This document shows positions 1-11,401 of a DNA stretch of 64,000 nt, in pieces. The position numbers were made by a program, and so were the translations under genes. A model generated the notes under the pieces. It searched no databases. It was not told the DNA's origin and was given only the letters and a program-made list of their open reading frames with translations. This DNA is from Strigamia acuminata (lineage: Eukaryota > Arthropoda > Chilopoda > Geophilomorpha > Linotaeniidae), in the NCBI GenBank assembly GCA_949358305.1, contig OX442314.1, positions 48,864,581-48,928,580 on the forward strand. Reading direction: 5' to 3'. Within the stretch, counting starts at the first letter, position 1. Every line of letters begins with the position of its first letter.

Positions 1-1273
1 GTTACCGTGAGCTAGATTCAACAATGACAAAACTTGATTTATTATTGCCAACACTTAAACAACTAAACGAGGAAGGACATTCAAAGTCAAACGGATCGCA
101 TTCATCGTTTGCAATCATCGCACTCGATCTAGAACCACAAATGGCCACCTGAACAACAAATATCCAATAGCACAGGGGTTCCCAAACTTTTTAGCATCGC
201 GACTTATTTTTAAGCAAGGCGATCTCTGTTTATACTCACATTGAATGAGTGTAAACATCAAATTTTAAAATAAAAAGTGGAAAACGGGAGAAAATACGAG
301 AATCTATCTCGTGTTTTCTCGCATTTTCCCATGTACCGCGAGATGTACCGCAAATTCACGGTACCGGTACTACAGGGCGCCAAAAAAGTACCGCGGTACA
401 AGTACGCAGTACTACTGCAGACTACAGAAAGTACCGCGGTCCCGGTACACAGCTTGTACAAAAGTACCGCGGTACAGGCTGCGGTACAGTACTTCCGGTA
501 CAGTACCGCGTACCGTGCCCAACACCGATTAAATTTTTCAAAAATGAACTACTAAAAAAAAAAAGAAATTTTACGTAAAATTTTACATAAGTTTGCAAAA
601 AATAATTTTAGTGCACTTTTTTAGGGGGGCGTTACGTCTACAAGTTAGTTAGATTGTCACAATTGGGCCGTTGCGTCCCACAGTTTGGGAAACGCTGCAA
701 TAGCAGATGGAAATTTGAAGTTTGCAATGTCACTAGAACATAATCAATCCACTTTAACTTTGAACACACCTTCCTTTTCGAAGGAAAGTACAAACCATGC
801 GGAATGACGGCCCGCGGAGCACAGATTTGTGACTGCAGCATGTGGTGAACGGGTTTATTCGAATTGCTGACCTGGATCATGCCCTGCGCGCTGCCCGGCG
901 CCGAACAAGTCGTGTGCAGCGTGATGCCTCGTGTGAGCGCCGTCAACGTGGTGGGGATCGCCTTGACGGCAATCGCATTGCTCATCATGGGCCCCACAAC
1001 ACCCTTTGCAGCCACGGTCACCGGAAGAACGTTCGGCTTGGCTAAAGTCATTGTCGCTTTCTGCGCCGTTCCGGCAATGGCCGCGATTGCCGTCATGCGG
1101 GGTGTCATCACGTTCACGGCCGCCGCAAACGTCGAAGACACGTTTGTTGCTGCGTTGAGTACCGGCACGCCCGTCGGAGCCGCCGAGATGACTCGCACGG
1201 CTTGCGGCGTGATCACCTGCACGGTGGCCGGGTGTGATATGACGTTCGTTCCACCGTTCATGTGAATACCCAT
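1..1273 (-). CDS. Array gene, partial copy at the left window edge
   Basis: Exon A is complete (1273-796), but only the first 11 bp of exon B (11-1) are in the window. Product as in the copy at 4290-5958. Confidence 0.45.
173..697. mobile_element. Nonautonomous hAT-type MITE (525 bp) with 8-bp TSD
   Basis: The ends are CAGGGGTTCCCAAACT and, in reverse complement, CAGCGTTTCCCAAACT (14 of 16 match). The element is flanked by a perfect 8-bp duplication CAATAGCA at 165-172 and 698-705. CAG-type termini plus an 8-bp TSD are the hAT signature. No transposase is encoded. The interior is packed with GTACCGCGGTAC-type palindromes (about 345-520). It lies in the intron of the minus-strand array gene. 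Copies in the other units: 4858-5382, 10301-10825, 14986-15510, 19671-20195, 24356-24880, 29041-29565, 33726-34250; all share the same site, so the insertion predates amplification. Confidence 0.9.
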
Positions 1274-1330
1274 CTGAAATTACGTTTTTTCAATTTGGCA
1301 AAATTTGCGAAAGATTTGTCAAATACCGTA

Positions 1331-1497
1331 CTGCCTCGATTATTAAACGCCGGACTTAACTAAGTGCCGGGACTCGATTAAACGCCGGGGGCTCGGCGGC
1401 GTGTAGTGCACGAATAAATGCGGCCCCGAATCAACCCGCCCGGCAGTGGGTCGGATCAAAAAAAATTAATAAACGCCCCGGCGTTTATTCGAGGCAG
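1331..1497. mobile_element. Palindromic MITE with CTGCCTCGA...TAAACGCCGG ends
   Basis: A 167-bp block begins CTGCCTCGATTATTAAACGC and ends with the near reverse complement CCGGCGTTTATTCGAGGCAG. A third, internal copy of the motif (GACTCGATTAAACGCCGGGG) lies near 1371. No clear target duplication beyond a few bases and no coding capacity. It sits immediately upstream of exon A in gene orientation. Copies: 6016-6182, 11459-11625, 16144-16310, 20829-20995, 25514-25680, 30199-30365. Confidence 0.7.
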
Positions 1498-1524
1498 GAC
1501 AGTTATTGTCAAACATTGTGAGTA

Positions 1525-2045
1525 ATTTCTCAAAACTTCTCAACATTTCTCAAAATTTGAGAAAAATTTGTCAAAATTTGAGAAATTTTGACATATTTTG
1601 ACAAATTTTGAGAAATTTTTTTCAAATTTTGACAAATTTTAACATATTTTGACAAATTTTGAGAAATTTTCCTCAAATTTTGAGAAATTTTGAGAAATTT
1701 TGAGAAAAATTTGTCAAAATTTGACAAATTTTGACATATTTTGAGAAATTTTGAGAAATTTTGACAAATTTTGAGAAATTTTGACAAATTTTGAGAAATT
1801 TTTCTCAAATTTTGAGAAATTTTCACAAATTTTGAGAAATTTTTCTCAAATTTTGACATATTTTGACAATTTTTGAGAAATTTTTCTCAAATTTTGACAA
1901 ATTTTGACATATTTTGACAAATTTTGAGAAATTTTTCTCAAATTTTGACAAATTTTGACATATTTTCACAAATTTTGACATGTTTTCACAAATTTTGACA
2001 TATTTTCACAAATTTTGACATATTTTCACAAATTTTGACAAATTT
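1525..2045. repeat. A/T-rich minisatellite (TTTTGACAAA / TTTTGAGAAA)
   Basis: About 520 bp of ~10-bp words, AATTTTGACA, AATTTTGAGA, CATATTTTGA and, in the right third, TTTTCACAAA. Both orientations occur in the left part. Reading frames through it give repetitive Ser-Lys-Phe-Asn-Leu strings and are not genes. Copies at 6210-6730, 11653-12173, 16338-16858, 21023-21543, 25708-26228, 30393-30913; the repeat number appears unchanged between units. Confidence 0.9.
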
Positions 2046-3100
2046 ATCCAAAAAATGGAGAATTTGGTTTGAAATTTACAAAAGAAATGTACACAAACCG
2101 TTTGAAATTCATTCGCAATGCATCAAAATCTCATCAAATTCGCTCGCAGTTGATTCAAATCTTATCTAAATTCCTGTGAAATTTCATTTTCTTCCTTCAC
2201 CATCACAATAAAAACAAAATTCAAATTCAAATTCCAATTTATCTTTATTAATTACCATTATTAACATACAAGTAATTCATTCGAGCACAAATACAGTATA
2301 GGCCTACCGTAATCATCTTTTCAAAACCGTAATCATCATTTCAAAACTCACAATTCAAAATGGCTAACTCCTAACTCGGTCCTCACCCAACCGACTCACT
2401 TTGACAAATGGCACCATCCTGTCCCTGCACAAGATCTTTATATAGACTACACTATATATACTAGCAAGTAAGATACACAAAGACCTATACCTATATGTAT
2501 AAAAATATAATGTTTTGTACATAAGTGCAAATAAATAGGCTTACCAACTACATGCATTTCAATGCTAATTCTGGAACATGTAGAGAATATGACGTTGAAA
2601 ATATCGCTCCATCATCCGAGATCACAGATCACACATCACAGATCAGCTTCTTTTATTTTACTATTTAGTCGCTAGAGTGCGCAACCTCAAGTTCCCGTAC
2701 TGCGAGATGAGAGGAGAGCCACTTGCCGCCCATCGTACTGCTTAATCGGAATGAAATTATTCCTTCCTGGGGTCAACGTGGTCCCCTCTTTCTTTTCCTT
2801 TGTCACTTGCAGACAACAACCAAACCAAACCAACAATCTCCGTCCTCGACTCGCAGCGTTTTCAGCGAGCCCGAATCGACAATTTTCTACTGTATTTATT
2901 TCACTTTTCATTTTAGCCGCCATTTTGGCCCACCACCGCCTAACTTCGCTGAGTTAGTTCGGACCTCCTCACAACACAAATCAGTTGAATTAAGTAAATT
3001 GTTTTTTTCTATCTATTACTTTTACACTGCAGGTACAAAATTTATTCTTTTACAAAAAAACAAACAACCATACCTTTCTTTCTTTCTTTTTGTGGCCAAA
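2046..3100. other. A/T-rich non-coding part of the unit with acceptor-like sites
   Basis: No convincing gene. Visible features are TATA-like stretches near 2448 and 2455, and pyrimidine-rich AG sites at about 2809 (CACTTGCAG), 2914 (TTTTCATTTTAG) and 3031 (CTTTTACACTGCAG) on the plus strand. These could bound 5' untranslated exons of the small gene at 3101. A 152-codon frame across 2723-3181 passes straight over these sites and is probably not a real product. Confidence 0.4.
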
Positions 3101-3298
3101 ATGGGTGCACTTGATAGTGTTGAAACAGTTGTAGCACAAAATCATTTCACTTGCAATTTCTCTGGATCTGGAGCGGTTTGACTTTTGAGATTGAAATAAG
3201 CACAAGTACTGTTTAATAGATTCCTTATTCCTTTCTTTCTCTCTTTCCAGGATAGTAAGAAAAAGATGAAACCTCGATCAACCACAGCGCGACATTAA
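3101..3298 (+). CDS. Possible small two-exon gene, 40 codons (array plus-strand gene)
   Basis: ATG at 3101 lies in a good context (CCAAAATGG) downstream of strong acceptor-like sites. After 25 codons an intron at 3176-3250 is suggested: its 3' end is an excellent CTTTCTCTCTTTCCAG, but the 5' end is a poor GTTTGA donor. Exon 2 (3251-3298) continues in frame with a basic tail ending ...STTARH and TAA, and AATAAA-like signals follow within 60 bp. Without splicing the frame stops at once. The product is unrecognised. Evidence is the layout only; it may be non-coding. Other copies: 8544-8741, 13229-13426, 17914-18111, 22599-22796, 27284-27481, 31969-32166. Confidence 0.3.
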
Positions 3299-4289
3299 AA
3301 TAATACGTCCGTGCCAGAAAATAAAGATAAAATAAAAAAGTATACAAATAAATAAATAAATAAATAAATGTTCTTTTCTTTTCTTTTCTTTTCTTTCCGT
3401 TAAAAAGAAGAAAACAAGCAACCAAACCAGCTGTGATCTACATTGGGGCATTTATTATAAACACAAAAATATTTGTACACTTTTTGTTCGATATCGAGAT
3501 AATATTGATGAATCGCACAACATATAAATTTCACTGGGTAAAATAATATGAAGTGAATCTGAAAATTTACAAACATCGTATTGAATTAATTAATCATAAT
3601 TATTCATTTTCATTAGGTTTTTTTTGAATTTGAACTTTTTAAATGTCTAATTTTTTTTTATCCTTTACATAAAAATACAAAACACACAAATAACGACGAG
3701 TGGAATGTATATTATTATATCACAAATAAACAACAAAAAAATCCATCCATCCATCAATTCCATGAATGCACATTATTCATTTACAAGTTGATAATTTTGT
3801 TCATCCAGAAGTTAGTTCCCTCATTTAGTTTATTCTTTTTTCTAAAGAAAATTAGCTGCTCGCAAATATATACAAAATCTCAAATGCCAAAAAATAAATA
3901 TTGACAACCATAATACTAATTAAGAATAGTCAATTAATAAAAATTTGTCTTTTTCCATACATATAAAAAATACTTAAATTACTTGAAAATTCAGAATATT
4001 TACAAATTAATCAAGAAAACATTTTCGCAATCTTATTTACAATTTATATTTATATTTTTTCATGTATGAAAAAATACAAAACGCGTTAAAACAATAATAG
4101 TTTGACTTCTTTCTTTCTTTCCTCCATTCTTCTTTCTACCCGTAAACCAAATTTCGCAAATTTGAATAAAATTAAGTTGAATTAAAACATTGATTGAATA
4201 AATCAATAAATTAGTGAATAATTTGATCGAATTTCAAAAATTCTGCGCACCGTTGTAAAATAAAGAAAAATCAATTTCCGAGACGTAAA
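3299..4289. other. A/T-rich spacer with microsatellites
   Basis: Holds (AAAT)n at about 3345-3368, (TTTTC)n at about 3369-3396, a CCAT tract at about 3742-3753 and runs of A or T. It contains the 3' flanks of both unit genes, which converge here. I see no further gene. Confidence 0.5.
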
Positions 4290-5958
4290 CTATGTAGGAT
4301 GAGACATCGAGGGAGTCAAACTACCGTTAGCCATGACAACATTGGGTGTCGAGACGACCACAACAGGTTTGACCAATGGCTGCGCATGAGCATGAGCGGT
4401 TGGCAAGAAGGGAATCTGACCGACAGACTTCAACATTTGTGGCGCCGCGGTCACTTTGGCCAAGGACGGTTGAGCGGCGATTACTTGAGCCATGGTGGCC
4501 GCGTGGTTCATCATGTTCACTGGAGCGATCATGGTCGACACGTGATTGGCAGAACTGACCAAATGTCCCGGCGCCGGCTGAACCACGTGCGTGATTTGCG
4601 TGGCAATCGGCGCGCTTCGCACTTGAGTGCCCGGTCTGACGGCCATCACTTGTCGCACCACGTTGTTCATGTGCGCCGACATTATGTTACCGTGAGCTAG
4701 ATTCAACAATGACAAAACTTGATTTATTATTGCCAACACTTAAACAACTAAACGAGGAAGGACATTCAAAGTCAAACGGATCGCATTCATCGTTTGCAAT
4801 CATCGCACTCGATCTAGAACCACAAATGGCCACCTGAACAACAAATATCCAATAGCACAGGGGTTCCCAAACTTTTTAGCATCGCGACTTATTTTTAAGC
4901 AAGGCGATCTCTGTTTATACTCACATTGAATGAGTGTAAACATCAAATTTTAAAATAAAAAGTGGAAAACGGGAGAAAATACGAGAATCTATCTCGTGTT
5001 TTCTCGCATTTTCCCATGTACCGCGAGATGTACCGCAAATTCACGGTACCGGTACTACAGGGCGCCAAAAAAGTACCGCGGTACAAGTACGCAGTACTAC
5101 TGCAGACTACAGAAAGTACCGCGGTCCCGGTACACAGCTTGTACAAAAGTACCGCGGTACAGGCTGCGGTACAGTACTTCCGGTACAGTACCGCGTACCG
5201 TGCCCAACACCGATTAAATTTTTCAAAAATGAACTACTAAAAAAAAAAAGAAATTTTACGTAAAATTTTACATAAGTTTGCAAAAAATAATTTTAGTGCA
5301 CTTTTTTAGGGGGGCGTTACGTCTACAAGTTAGTTAGATTGTCACAATTGGGCCGTTGCGTCCCACAGTTTGGGAAACGCTGCAATAGCAGATGGAAATT
5401 TGAAGTTTGCAATGTCACTAGAACATAATCAATCCACTTTAACTTTGAACACACCTTCCTTTTCGAAGGAAAGTACAAACCATGCGGAATGACGGCCCGC
5501 GGAGCACAGATTTGTGACTGCAGCATGTGGTGAACGGGTTTATTCGAATTGCTGACCTGGATCATGCCCTGCGCGCTGCCCGGCGCCGAACAAGTCGTGT
5601 GCAGCGTGATGCCTCGTGTGAGCGCCGTCAACGTGGTGGGGATCGCCTTGACGGCAATCGCATTGCTCATCATGGGCCCCACAACACCCTTTGCAGCCAC
5701 GGTCACCGGAAGAACGTTCGGCTTGGCTAAAGTCATTGTCGCTTTCTGCGCCGTTCCGGCAATGGCCGCGATTGCCGTCATGCGGGGTGTCATCACGTTC
5801 ACGGCCGCCGCAAACGTCGAAGACACGTTTGTTGCTGCGTTGAGTACCGGCACGCCCGTCGGAGCCGCCGAGATGACTCGCACGGCTTGCGGCGTGATCA
5901 CCTGCACGGTGGCCGGGTGTGATATGACGTTCGTTCCACCGTTCATGTGAATACCCAT
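4290..5958 (-). CDS. Unrecognised Ala/Val/Met/Thr-rich protein, two-exon model (array gene copy a)
   Basis: Minus-strand gene model. Exon A is 5958-5481; exon B is 4696-4290 and ends in TAG. Exon A follows a clear acceptor (TAATTTCAG) and opens directly with ATG. It ends in phase 1 at a weak GTTTGT donor, and exon B starts in phase 1 after TTGAATCTAG, so the frame joins exactly (about 294 aa). The 784-bp intron is mostly the hAT-type MITE at 4858-5382. The protein is low-complexity, rich in Ala, Val, Met, Thr, Pro, Asn and Gln, with repeated VxVxxP-like stretches. I see no catalytic motif, signal peptide or membrane helix. The composition recalls disordered regions of transcriptional cofactors, but that is only an analogy. 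An ATG directly after an acceptor could mean an upstream non-coding exon, trans-splicing, or that exon A is internal to a longer gene. GC content is much higher than in the flanks, which supports coding. Confidence 0.5.
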
Positions 5959-8900
5959 CTGAAATTACGTTTTTTCAATTTGGCAAAATTTGCGAAAGAT
6001 TTGTCAAATACCGTACTGCCTCGATTATTAAACGCCGGACTTAACTAAGTGCCGGGACTCGATTAAACGCCGGGGGCTCGGCGGCGTGTAGTGCACGAAT
6101 AAATGCGGCCCCGAATCAACCCGCCCGGCAGTGGGTCGGATCAAAAAAAATTAATAAACGCCCCGGCGTTTATTCGAGGCAGGACAGTTATTGTCAAACA
6201 TTGTGAGTAATTTCTCAAAACTTCTCAACATTTCTCAAAATTTGAGAAAAATTTGTCAAAATTTGAGAAATTTTGACATATTTTGACAAATTTTGAGAAA
6301 TTTTTTTCAAATTTTGACAAATTTTAACATATTTTGACAAATTTTGAGAAATTTTCCTCAAATTTTGAGAAATTTTGAGAAATTTTGAGAAAAATTTGTC
6401 AAAATTTGACAAATTTTGACATATTTTGAGAAATTTTGAGAAATTTTGACAAATTTTGAGAAATTTTGACAAATTTTGAGAAATTTTTCTCAAATTTTGA
6501 GAAATTTTCACAAATTTTGAGAAATTTTTCTCAAATTTTGACATATTTTGACAATTTTTGAGAAATTTTTCTCAAATTTTGACAAATTTTGACATATTTT
6601 GACAAATTTTGAGAAATTTTTCTCAAATTTTGACAAATTTTGACATATTTTCACAAATTTTGACATGTTTTCACAAATTTTGACATATTTTCACAAATTT
6701 TGACATATTTTCACAAATTTTGACAAATTTATCCAAAAAATGGAGAATTTGGTTTGAAATTTACAAAAGAAATGTACACAAACCGTTTGAAATTCATTCG
6801 CAATGCATCAAAATCTCATCAAATTCGCTCGCAGTTGATTCAAATCTTATCTAAATTCCTGTGAAATTTCATTTTCTTCCTTCACCATCACAATAAAAAC
6901 AAAATTCAAATTCAAATTCCAATTTATCTTTATTAATTACCATTATTAACATACAAGTAATTCATTCGAGCACAAATACAGTATAGGCCTACCGTAATCA
7001 TCTTTTCAAAACCGTAATCATCATTTCAAAACTCACAATTCAAAATGGCTAACTCCTAACTCGGTCCTCACCCAACCGACTCACTTTGACAAATGGCACC
7101 ATCCTGTCCCTGCACAAGATCTTTATATAGACTACACTATATATACTAGCAAGTAAGATACACAAAGACCTATACCTATATGTATAAAAATATAATGTTT
7201 TGTACATAAGTGCAAATAAATAGGCTTACCAACTACATGCATTTCAATGCTAATTCTGGAACATGTAGAGAATATGACGTTGAAAATATCGCTCCATCAT
7301 CCGAGATCACAGATCACCGAGGGGTGCGACAATCAGAATCTGCTTGTCAGAGATTCGAATCTTCTTTGGGATTCGAAAGATTCGGATGGGATTCGGAAAG
7401 ATTCGGAAAGATTCGGGGGATTCGGCTGGGATTCGGGGGGATTCGGATAGATTCGGGGGATTCGGGGGGATTCGAATGAGATTCGGGGAGATTCGGATGG
7501 GATTCGGTGGGATTCGGCGGGATTCGGTGGGATTCGGCGGGATTCGGATGGGATTCAGAAAGATTCATATAATTTTTTTCAAATAAATTTAGTGAAGTGG
7601 GAATGTTTTTTTATTTTAATTTTAACTCTTAGTGAAATGTGGTAAAATACGAGGTAAAATAGCACGCAATCAAATGCAATCACAATTGCGAACAATGATG
7701 AATTCCGGGCTCGATTCCGGGATTAATTTGAAGTTCGCGCTAAATCATAAATGCGCATGCGCAGATACCGCGCAGCGAGGTGCGCAGGTATAATTTCTTC
7801 CGATGATGATTTTACGGACAATTTCAAGGACAATTTCAAGGACAATTTCAAGGAAGTTTCTTTTAAAAATATTATTACATTTTTTAATCATAAATTTTGT
7901 TTTTATTTATCTCGATTTGTATACAACTTAAAGATTCGAGATTCGAAGATTCGGTGGGATTCGGAAAGATTCGGGTGGGATTCGGAAAGATTCGGGTGGG
8001 ATTCGGAAAGATTCGGGCGGGATTCGGAAGCCATTGTCAGAGATTCGGTCGAATGTCGCCCCCCTCGCAGATCACACATCACAGATCAGCTTCTTTTATT
8101 TTACTATTTAGTCGCTAGAGTGCGCAACCTCAAGTTCCCGTACTGCGAGATGAGAGGAGAGCCACTTGCCGCCCATCGTACTGCTTAATCGGAATGAAAT
8201 TATTCCTTCCTGGGGTCAACGTGGTCCCCTCTTTCTTTTCCTTTGTCACTTGCAGACAACAACCAAACCAAACCAACAATCTCCGTCCTCGACTCGCAGC
8301 GTTTTCAGCGAGCCCGAATCGACAATTTTCTACTGTATTTATTTCACTTTTCATTTTAGCCGCCATTTTGGCCCACCACCGCCTAACTTCGCTGAGTTAG
8401 TTCGGACCTCCTCACAACACAAATCAGTTGAATTAAGTAAATTGTTTTTTTCTATCTATTACTTTTACACTGCAGGTACAAAATTTATTCTTTTACAAAA
8501 AAACAAACAACCATACCTTTCTTTCTTTCTTTTTGTGGCCAAAATGGGTGCACTTGATAGTGTTGAAACAGTTGTAGCACAAAATCATTTCACTTGCAAT
8601 TTCTCTGGATCTGGAGCGGTTTGACTTTTGAGATTGAAATAAGCACAAGTACTGTTTAATAGATTCCTTATTCCTTTCTTTCTCTCTTTCCAGGATAGTA
8701 AGAAAAAGATGAAACCTCGATCAACCACAGCGCGACATTAAAATAATACGTCCGTGCCAGAAAATAAAGATAAAATAAAAAAGTATACAAATAAATAAAT
8801 AAATAAATAAATGTTCTTTTCTTTTCTTTTCTTTTCTTTCCGTTAAAAAGAAGAAAACAAGCAACCAAACCAGCTGTGATCTACATTGGGGCATTTATTA

Positions 8901-10128
8901 TAAACACAAAAATATTTGTACACTTTTTGTTCGATATCGAGATAATATTGATGAATCGCACAACATATAAATTTCACTGGGTAAAATAATATGAAGTGAA
9001 TCTGAAAATTTACAAACATCGTATTGAATTAATTAATCATAATTATTCATTTTCATTAGGTTTTTTTTGAATTTGAACTTTTTAAATGTCTAATTTTTTT
9101 TTATCCTTTACATAAAAATACAAAACACACAAATAACGACGAGTGGAATGTATATTATTATATCACAAATAAACAACAAAAAAATCCATCCATCCATCAA
9201 TTCCATGAATGCACATTATTCATTTACAAGTTGATAATTTTGTTCATCCAGAAGTTAGTTCCCTCATTTAGTTTATTCTTTTTTCTAAAGAAAATTAGCT
9301 GCTCGCAAATATATACAAAATCTCAAATGCCAAAAAATAAATATTGACAACCATAATACTAATTAAGAATAGTCAATTAATAAAAATTTGTCTTTTTCCA
9401 TACATATAAAAAATACTTAAATTACTTGAAAATTCAGAATATTTACAAATTAATCAAGAAAACATTTTCGCAATCTTATTTACAATTTATATTTATATTT
9501 TTTCATGTATGAAAAAATACAAAACGCGTTAAAACAATAATAGTTTGACTTCTTTCTTTCTTTCCTCCATTCTTCTTTCTACCCGTAAACCAAATTTCGC
9601 AAATTTGAATAAAATTAAGTTGAATTAAAACATTGATTGAATAAATCAATAAATTAGTGAATAATTTGATCGAATTTCAAAAATTCTGCGCACCGTTGTA
9701 AAATAAAGAAAAATCAATTTCCGAGACGTAAACTATGTAGGATGAGACATCGAGGGAGTCAAACTACCGTTAGCCATGACAACATTGGGTGTCGAGACGA
9801 CCACAACAGGTTTGACCAATGGCTGCGCATGAGCATGAGCGGTTGGCAAGAAGGGAATCTGACCGACAGACTTCAACATTTGTGGCGCCGCGGTCACTTT
9901 GGCCAAGGACGGTTGAGCGGCGATTACTTGAGCCATGGTGGCCGCGTGGTTCATCATGTTCACTGGAGCGATCATGGTCGACACGTGATTGGCAGAACTG
10001 ACCAAATGTCCCGGCGCCGGCTGAACCACGTGCGTGATTTGCGTGGCAATCGGCGCGCTTCGCACTTGAGTGCCCGGTCTGACGGCCATCACTTGTCGCA
10101 CCACGTTGTTCATGTGCGCCGACATTAT
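4686..10128. repeat. Tandem array unit 2 (5,443 bp, carries insertion)
   Basis: Same unit as copy 1 but 758 bp longer, because of a 750-bp element plus an 8-bp target duplication at 7318-8075. Outside that block I saw no difference from unit 1. Confidence 0.97.
7318..8067. mobile_element. 750-bp TIR element found only in unit 2, with GATTCGG arrays
   Basis: Absent from the same site in units 1 and 3-7. The ends are CGAGGGGTGCGACAAT and, in reverse complement, CGAGGGGGGCGACATT (14 of 16 match). It is flanked by an exact 8-bp duplication CAGATCAC (7310-7317 and 8068-8075), which fits hAT- or P-type transposition. It has no transposase. It contains two arrays of GGATTCGG-type repeats (about 7344-7566 and 7925-8050) around a unique A/T-rich middle. 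Frames rich in Gly, Phe, Ile and Arg across the arrays are repeat artefacts. Confidence 0.88.
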
Positions 10129-11401
10129 GTTACCGTGAGCTAGATTCAACAATGACAAAACTTGATTTATTATTGCCAACACTTAAACAACTAAACGAGG
10201 AAGGACATTCAAAGTCAAACGGATCGCATTCATCGTTTGCAATCATCGCACTCGATCTAGAACCACAAATGGCCACCTGAACAACAAATATCCAATAGCA
10301 CAGGGGTTCCCAAACTTTTTAGCATCGCGACTTATTTTTAAGCAAGGCGATCTCTGTTTATACTCACATTGAATGAGTGTAAACATCAAATTTTAAAATA
10401 AAAAGTGGAAAACGGGAGAAAATACGAGAATCTATCTCGTGTTTTCTCGCATTTTCCCATGTACCGCGAGATGTACCGCAAATTCACGGTACCGGTACTA
10501 CAGGGCGCCAAAAAAGTACCGCGGTACAAGTACGCAGTACTACTGCAGACTACAGAAAGTACCGCGGTCCCGGTACACAGCTTGTACAAAAGTACCGCGG
10601 TACAGGCTGCGGTACAGTACTTCCGGTACAGTACCGCGTACCGTGCCCAACACCGATTAAATTTTTCAAAAATGAACTACTAAAAAAAAAAAGAAATTTT
10701 ACGTAAAATTTTACATAAGTTTGCAAAAAATAATTTTAGTGCACTTTTTTAGGGGGGCGTTACGTCTACAAGTTAGTTAGATTGTCACAATTGGGCCGTT
10801 GCGTCCCACAGTTTGGGAAACGCTGCAATAGCAGATGGAAATTTGAAGTTTGCAATGTCACTAGAACATAATCAATCCACTTTAACTTTGAACACACCTT
10901 CCTTTTCGAAGGAAAGTACAAACCATGCGGAATGACGGCCCGCGGAGCACAGATTTGTGACTGCAGCATGTGGTGAACGGGTTTATTCGAATTGCTGACC
11001 TGGATCATGCCCTGCGCGCTGCCCGGCGCCGAACAAGTCGTGTGCAGCGTGATGCCTCGTGTGAGCGCCGTCAACGTGGTGGGGATCGCCTTGACGGCAA
11101 TCGCATTGCTCATCATGGGCCCCACAACACCCTTTGCAGCCACGGTCACCGGAAGAACGTTCGGCTTGGCTAAAGTCATTGTCGCTTTCTGCGCCGTTCC
11201 GGCAATGGCCGCGATTGCCGTCATGCGGGGTGTCATCACGTTCACGGCCGCCGCAAACGTCGAAGACACGTTTGTTGCTGCGTTGAGTACCGGCACGCCC
11301 GTCGGAGCCGCCGAGATGACTCGCACGGCTTGCGGCGTGATCACCTGCACGGTGGCCGGGTGTGATATGACGTTCGTTCCACCGTTCATGTGAATACCCA
11401 T
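9733..11401 (-). CDS. Array gene copy b (unrecognised Ala/Val-rich protein)
   Basis: Exon A 11401-10924, exon B 10139-9733. Identical to copy a in the translated exons. Exon B lies in unit 2, but the insertion special to that unit is 1.7 kb beyond the 3' end and does not touch the model. Confidence 0.5.

Larger units (their letters stand above)
1..4685. repeat. Tandem array unit 1 (4,685 bp)
   Basis: First visible copy of a head-to-tail repeat. The bases at position 1 recur at 4686, 10129, 14814, 19499, 24184, 28869 and 33554. The phase is arbitrary, set by the window edge; the array probably continues to the left. The unit contains, left to right, the first 11 bp of a minus-strand exon, a hAT-type MITE, a second minus exon, a palindromic MITE, a minisatellite, A/T-rich sequence, a plus-strand small-gene model, A/T-rich sequence and the rest of the first exon. 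Confidence 0.97.

Noticed and set aside
277-555. Frames of 67-92 codons on both strands within the hAT-type MITE
   Set aside because: They read through palindromic GTACCGCGGTAC words in a nonautonomous element; not genes.
864-1265. 133-codon plus-strand frame opposite exon A, hydrophobic and membrane-like
   Set aside because: Shadow of the minus-strand exon; the splice signals and stop support the minus strand. The hydrophobicity is the complement of the Ala/Val-rich codons.
1530-1859. 109-codon minus-strand frame rich in Ser-Lys-Phe-Asn-Leu
   Set aside because: It is a translation of the TTTTGACAAA/TTTTGAGAAA minisatellite; no start context and no domain.
7344-7586. Gly/Phe/Ile/Arg repeat proteins in the unit 2 insertion
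   Set aside because: Product of GGATTCGG repeats read in three frames; no coding evidence.
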